A stretch of DNA of 64,000 nt from Bemisia tabaci (Eukaryota; Arthropoda; Insecta; Hemiptera; Aleyrodidae), in the NCBI RefSeq assembly GCF_918797505.1, contig NC_092801.1, forward strand, positions 39,858,517-39,922,516, written 5' to 3'. Of the stretch, positions 62,945 to 64,000 are shown piece after piece. Below the pieces are notes generated by a model. The model worked only from the letters and a program-made list of their open reading frames with translations, had not been told where the DNA came from and did not search any database. The first letter of the stretch is position 1; each line of letters opens with the position of its first letter. A program made the position numbers and the translations under genes.

Positions 62945-63605
62945 TCCAACTCGTGGCCGGTTATGATTTTGATGAAATTTTGACGAGAAAACTAGTCCTG
63001 TAGTGCATGATGTTTTATCCTGCTGTTATGGAATTTGAGTAGAATTACACCAGTTTTTTAATGCCCATCTTTGAAGTTGAATCTTTAAAAAAAGGCTACA
63101 AACGAGCCACCGATTCAAGAAACCCTCGCTGATTCGGGTCAGGGGCAGCATACAACTATTTGAACGTCATGGATGTGCATGAAGTATCCACAAAATTGAA
63201 GGCGTTATGAAAATCGAAGTGCAGTTTCGGACTTTTCATGAACTCGTGGCCGGTTATGATTTTGATGAAATTTTGACTGGAAAACTAGTTTTGTAGTACA
63301 TGATATCTTATCCTTCTGTGATGGAATTTGAGGAGAATTTTACCAGTTTTAAATGCCCACCTTTGAATCTCTAACAAAAAGTCTGTAAAAGAGCCCTCGA
63401 AATGTGGAACCTTCGCTCAACCGGGTCAGGATTTGAGGGCTCGCCTTGAGACTTTTTGTGCAAGATTCAAAGGTGGGTATTGAAAAACTGTCACAATTCT
63501 ACACAAATTCCATTATAGAAGGATAAGACATCATTCACTGCAAAACTAGTTTTCTCGTCAAAACTTCATCAAAATTATAACCGGCCACGAACTCATTAAA
63601 TTTTC
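62945..63605. repeat. Direct and inverted repeats, ggccggttatgatttt unit
   Basis: A unit starting actcgtggccggttatgatt occurs at about 62949 and 63240 in direct orientation, and inverted at about 63440-63588. The last two form a palindrome of about 350 bp centred near 63420 (caccgaaat.. to gggtcagg). Outer flanks carry the O-type motif (attgaaggcgtta; aaacgccttcaatt), so this may be the full element that the short O hairpins come from. Confidence 0.7.
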
Positions 63606-63890
63606 GAGACTGCGCGAGTGCGCGTCCATCATCAAAACGCCTTCAATTTTTGCCAATTTTTTGATTTTTTTTTTCAAAATGTGACTTGATGCACTTCACT
63701 CAGACTCGGTACACCATAGTTGCCAGATAGTGCTGAAAAATTAGCAATTTCCCCATTTAAACCCATGTAAATATCTACATATAATCGCACAATCTGGCAA
63801 ATTTGCGGTCCATAGACTAGTTTGAACCCATCGGTACCCACGCACGCAGAGCCGTTGATGATTCACAACCTATGCAATCGTACGCACTTA
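63606..63890. other. No gene seen
   Basis: No supported feature. Confidence 0.35.
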
Positions 63891-64000
63891 AATCGAAAGG
63901 AACTAAATCCATTCCGACATGACCCCTGAGATCCATAAGAACACATGCGTAACAGGGCTCAGTCACGATGGATATAGTTTCTTTCCGTTTAAAATGCGTG
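63891..64000. mobile_element. M-like hairpin at window edge
   Basis: aaatcgaaaggaactaaatc and gatatagtttctttccgttt are inverted, enclosing catgacccctgagatccata and acagggctcagtcacgatgg, which follow the M interior with different ends. It may continue past the window. Confidence 0.55.

Noticed and set aside
1..64000. CRISPR arrays, operons or phage modules
   Set aside because: The direct repeats lack uniform spacer-separated structure, and introns, SINEs and mariner/hAT-type elements show this is eukaryotic DNA.
1..64000. Telomeric TTAGG arrays
   Set aside because: Only isolated AGGTTAGGTT-like matches occur; there is no tandem run.

Overview
This is eukaryotic nuclear DNA, most likely from an insect (possibly a hemipteran; the species cannot be fixed from the sequence). 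It is AT-rich and intron-like, has no operons or long open frames, and is densely packed with nested hairpin transposons. I found no complete protein-coding gene. The best host coding signal is one 41-codon minus-strand exon (25717-25839). It carries the GGSLPNVN motif typical of CREB-regulated transcription coactivators (CRTC) and has both splice sites. Much of the window may be intron or flank of that gene.

Most of the window is non-autonomous DNA transposons with long terminal inverted repeats (TIRs), many inserted in one another. Families recognised here by comparing copies within the window: A (about 490-bp foldback ending GGAGATGTTGC); B (CAGGGTTGCCACAG ends, 6-bp target duplication); C (CATGGTGTCTAG ends, 8-bp duplication); D (about 950 bp, CCCTGGTAA ends); F (CGTCACCTTCCGG ends); G (CTGCCGTGCTAAGG ends) and its relative AA (CTGCCGTGATAGCG ends, 4-bp duplication); H (CACTGGAAAA ends); I (AGCCCGTGTCCCACG ends); J (GACGGTGTAAGTCGG ends); K (TGGACCACTAGACAAGG ends); M (TGGACGTATTTCT ends); N (CGTCGT ends); T (GGTTCCTTTCTGCTTAACTC ends); V and W (CAGGGTG ends, 5-bp duplication); X (hAT-like, CAGTGGCG ends, 8-bp duplication); Y (GGACTGCATTTTGCAA ends, 4-bp duplication). 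E is a repeat with CGCAATGCGTGAAGTAT that sits next to A.

Layout: 1-9.4 kb holds A, D, T, F, G, N and B copies with GC-rich poly-C patches and two retroposon traces. 9.4-13.9 kb holds a tandem duplication with reciprocal Y insertions, a CpG-rich promoter-like patch and a K element between 68-bp direct repeats. 14-25.5 kb holds nested B/V/H, W/D and hAT-like elements and a 385-bp tandem duplication. 25.5-31 kb contains the CRTC-like exon followed by long unremarkable sequence with AA/Y and K elements. 31.2-34.3 kb is a three-part composite: an outer foldback, a TTAA-associated foldback whose loop holds an acidic exon, and a palindromic mariner made of two transposase 3' ends. 35.3-36.0 kb is a tandem array of about 120-bp units. 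36.9-46.1 kb is a 9.25-kb element with perfect 13-bp ends (CCCTAATAGCACA), inserted in a family F copy and itself containing a 177-bp tandem array and a second 5.5-kb element (CCCATGTAGCA ends) with 80-bp subterminal repeats and exon-like fragments. 46-50.8 kb contains A/E composites and a 1.0-kb palindrome inside a 1.6-kb foldback. 51-64 kb repeats the same families, with a G element carrying a foldback and an apparent captured gene 5' end (57.35-58.6 kb).

The most notable material is the pair of large nested elements at 36.9-46.1 kb, whose ends share CCC-N(3)-TAGCA. They look like a poorly described TIR transposon group with tandem subterminal arrays. No transposase is recognisable in them, so their classification is open.
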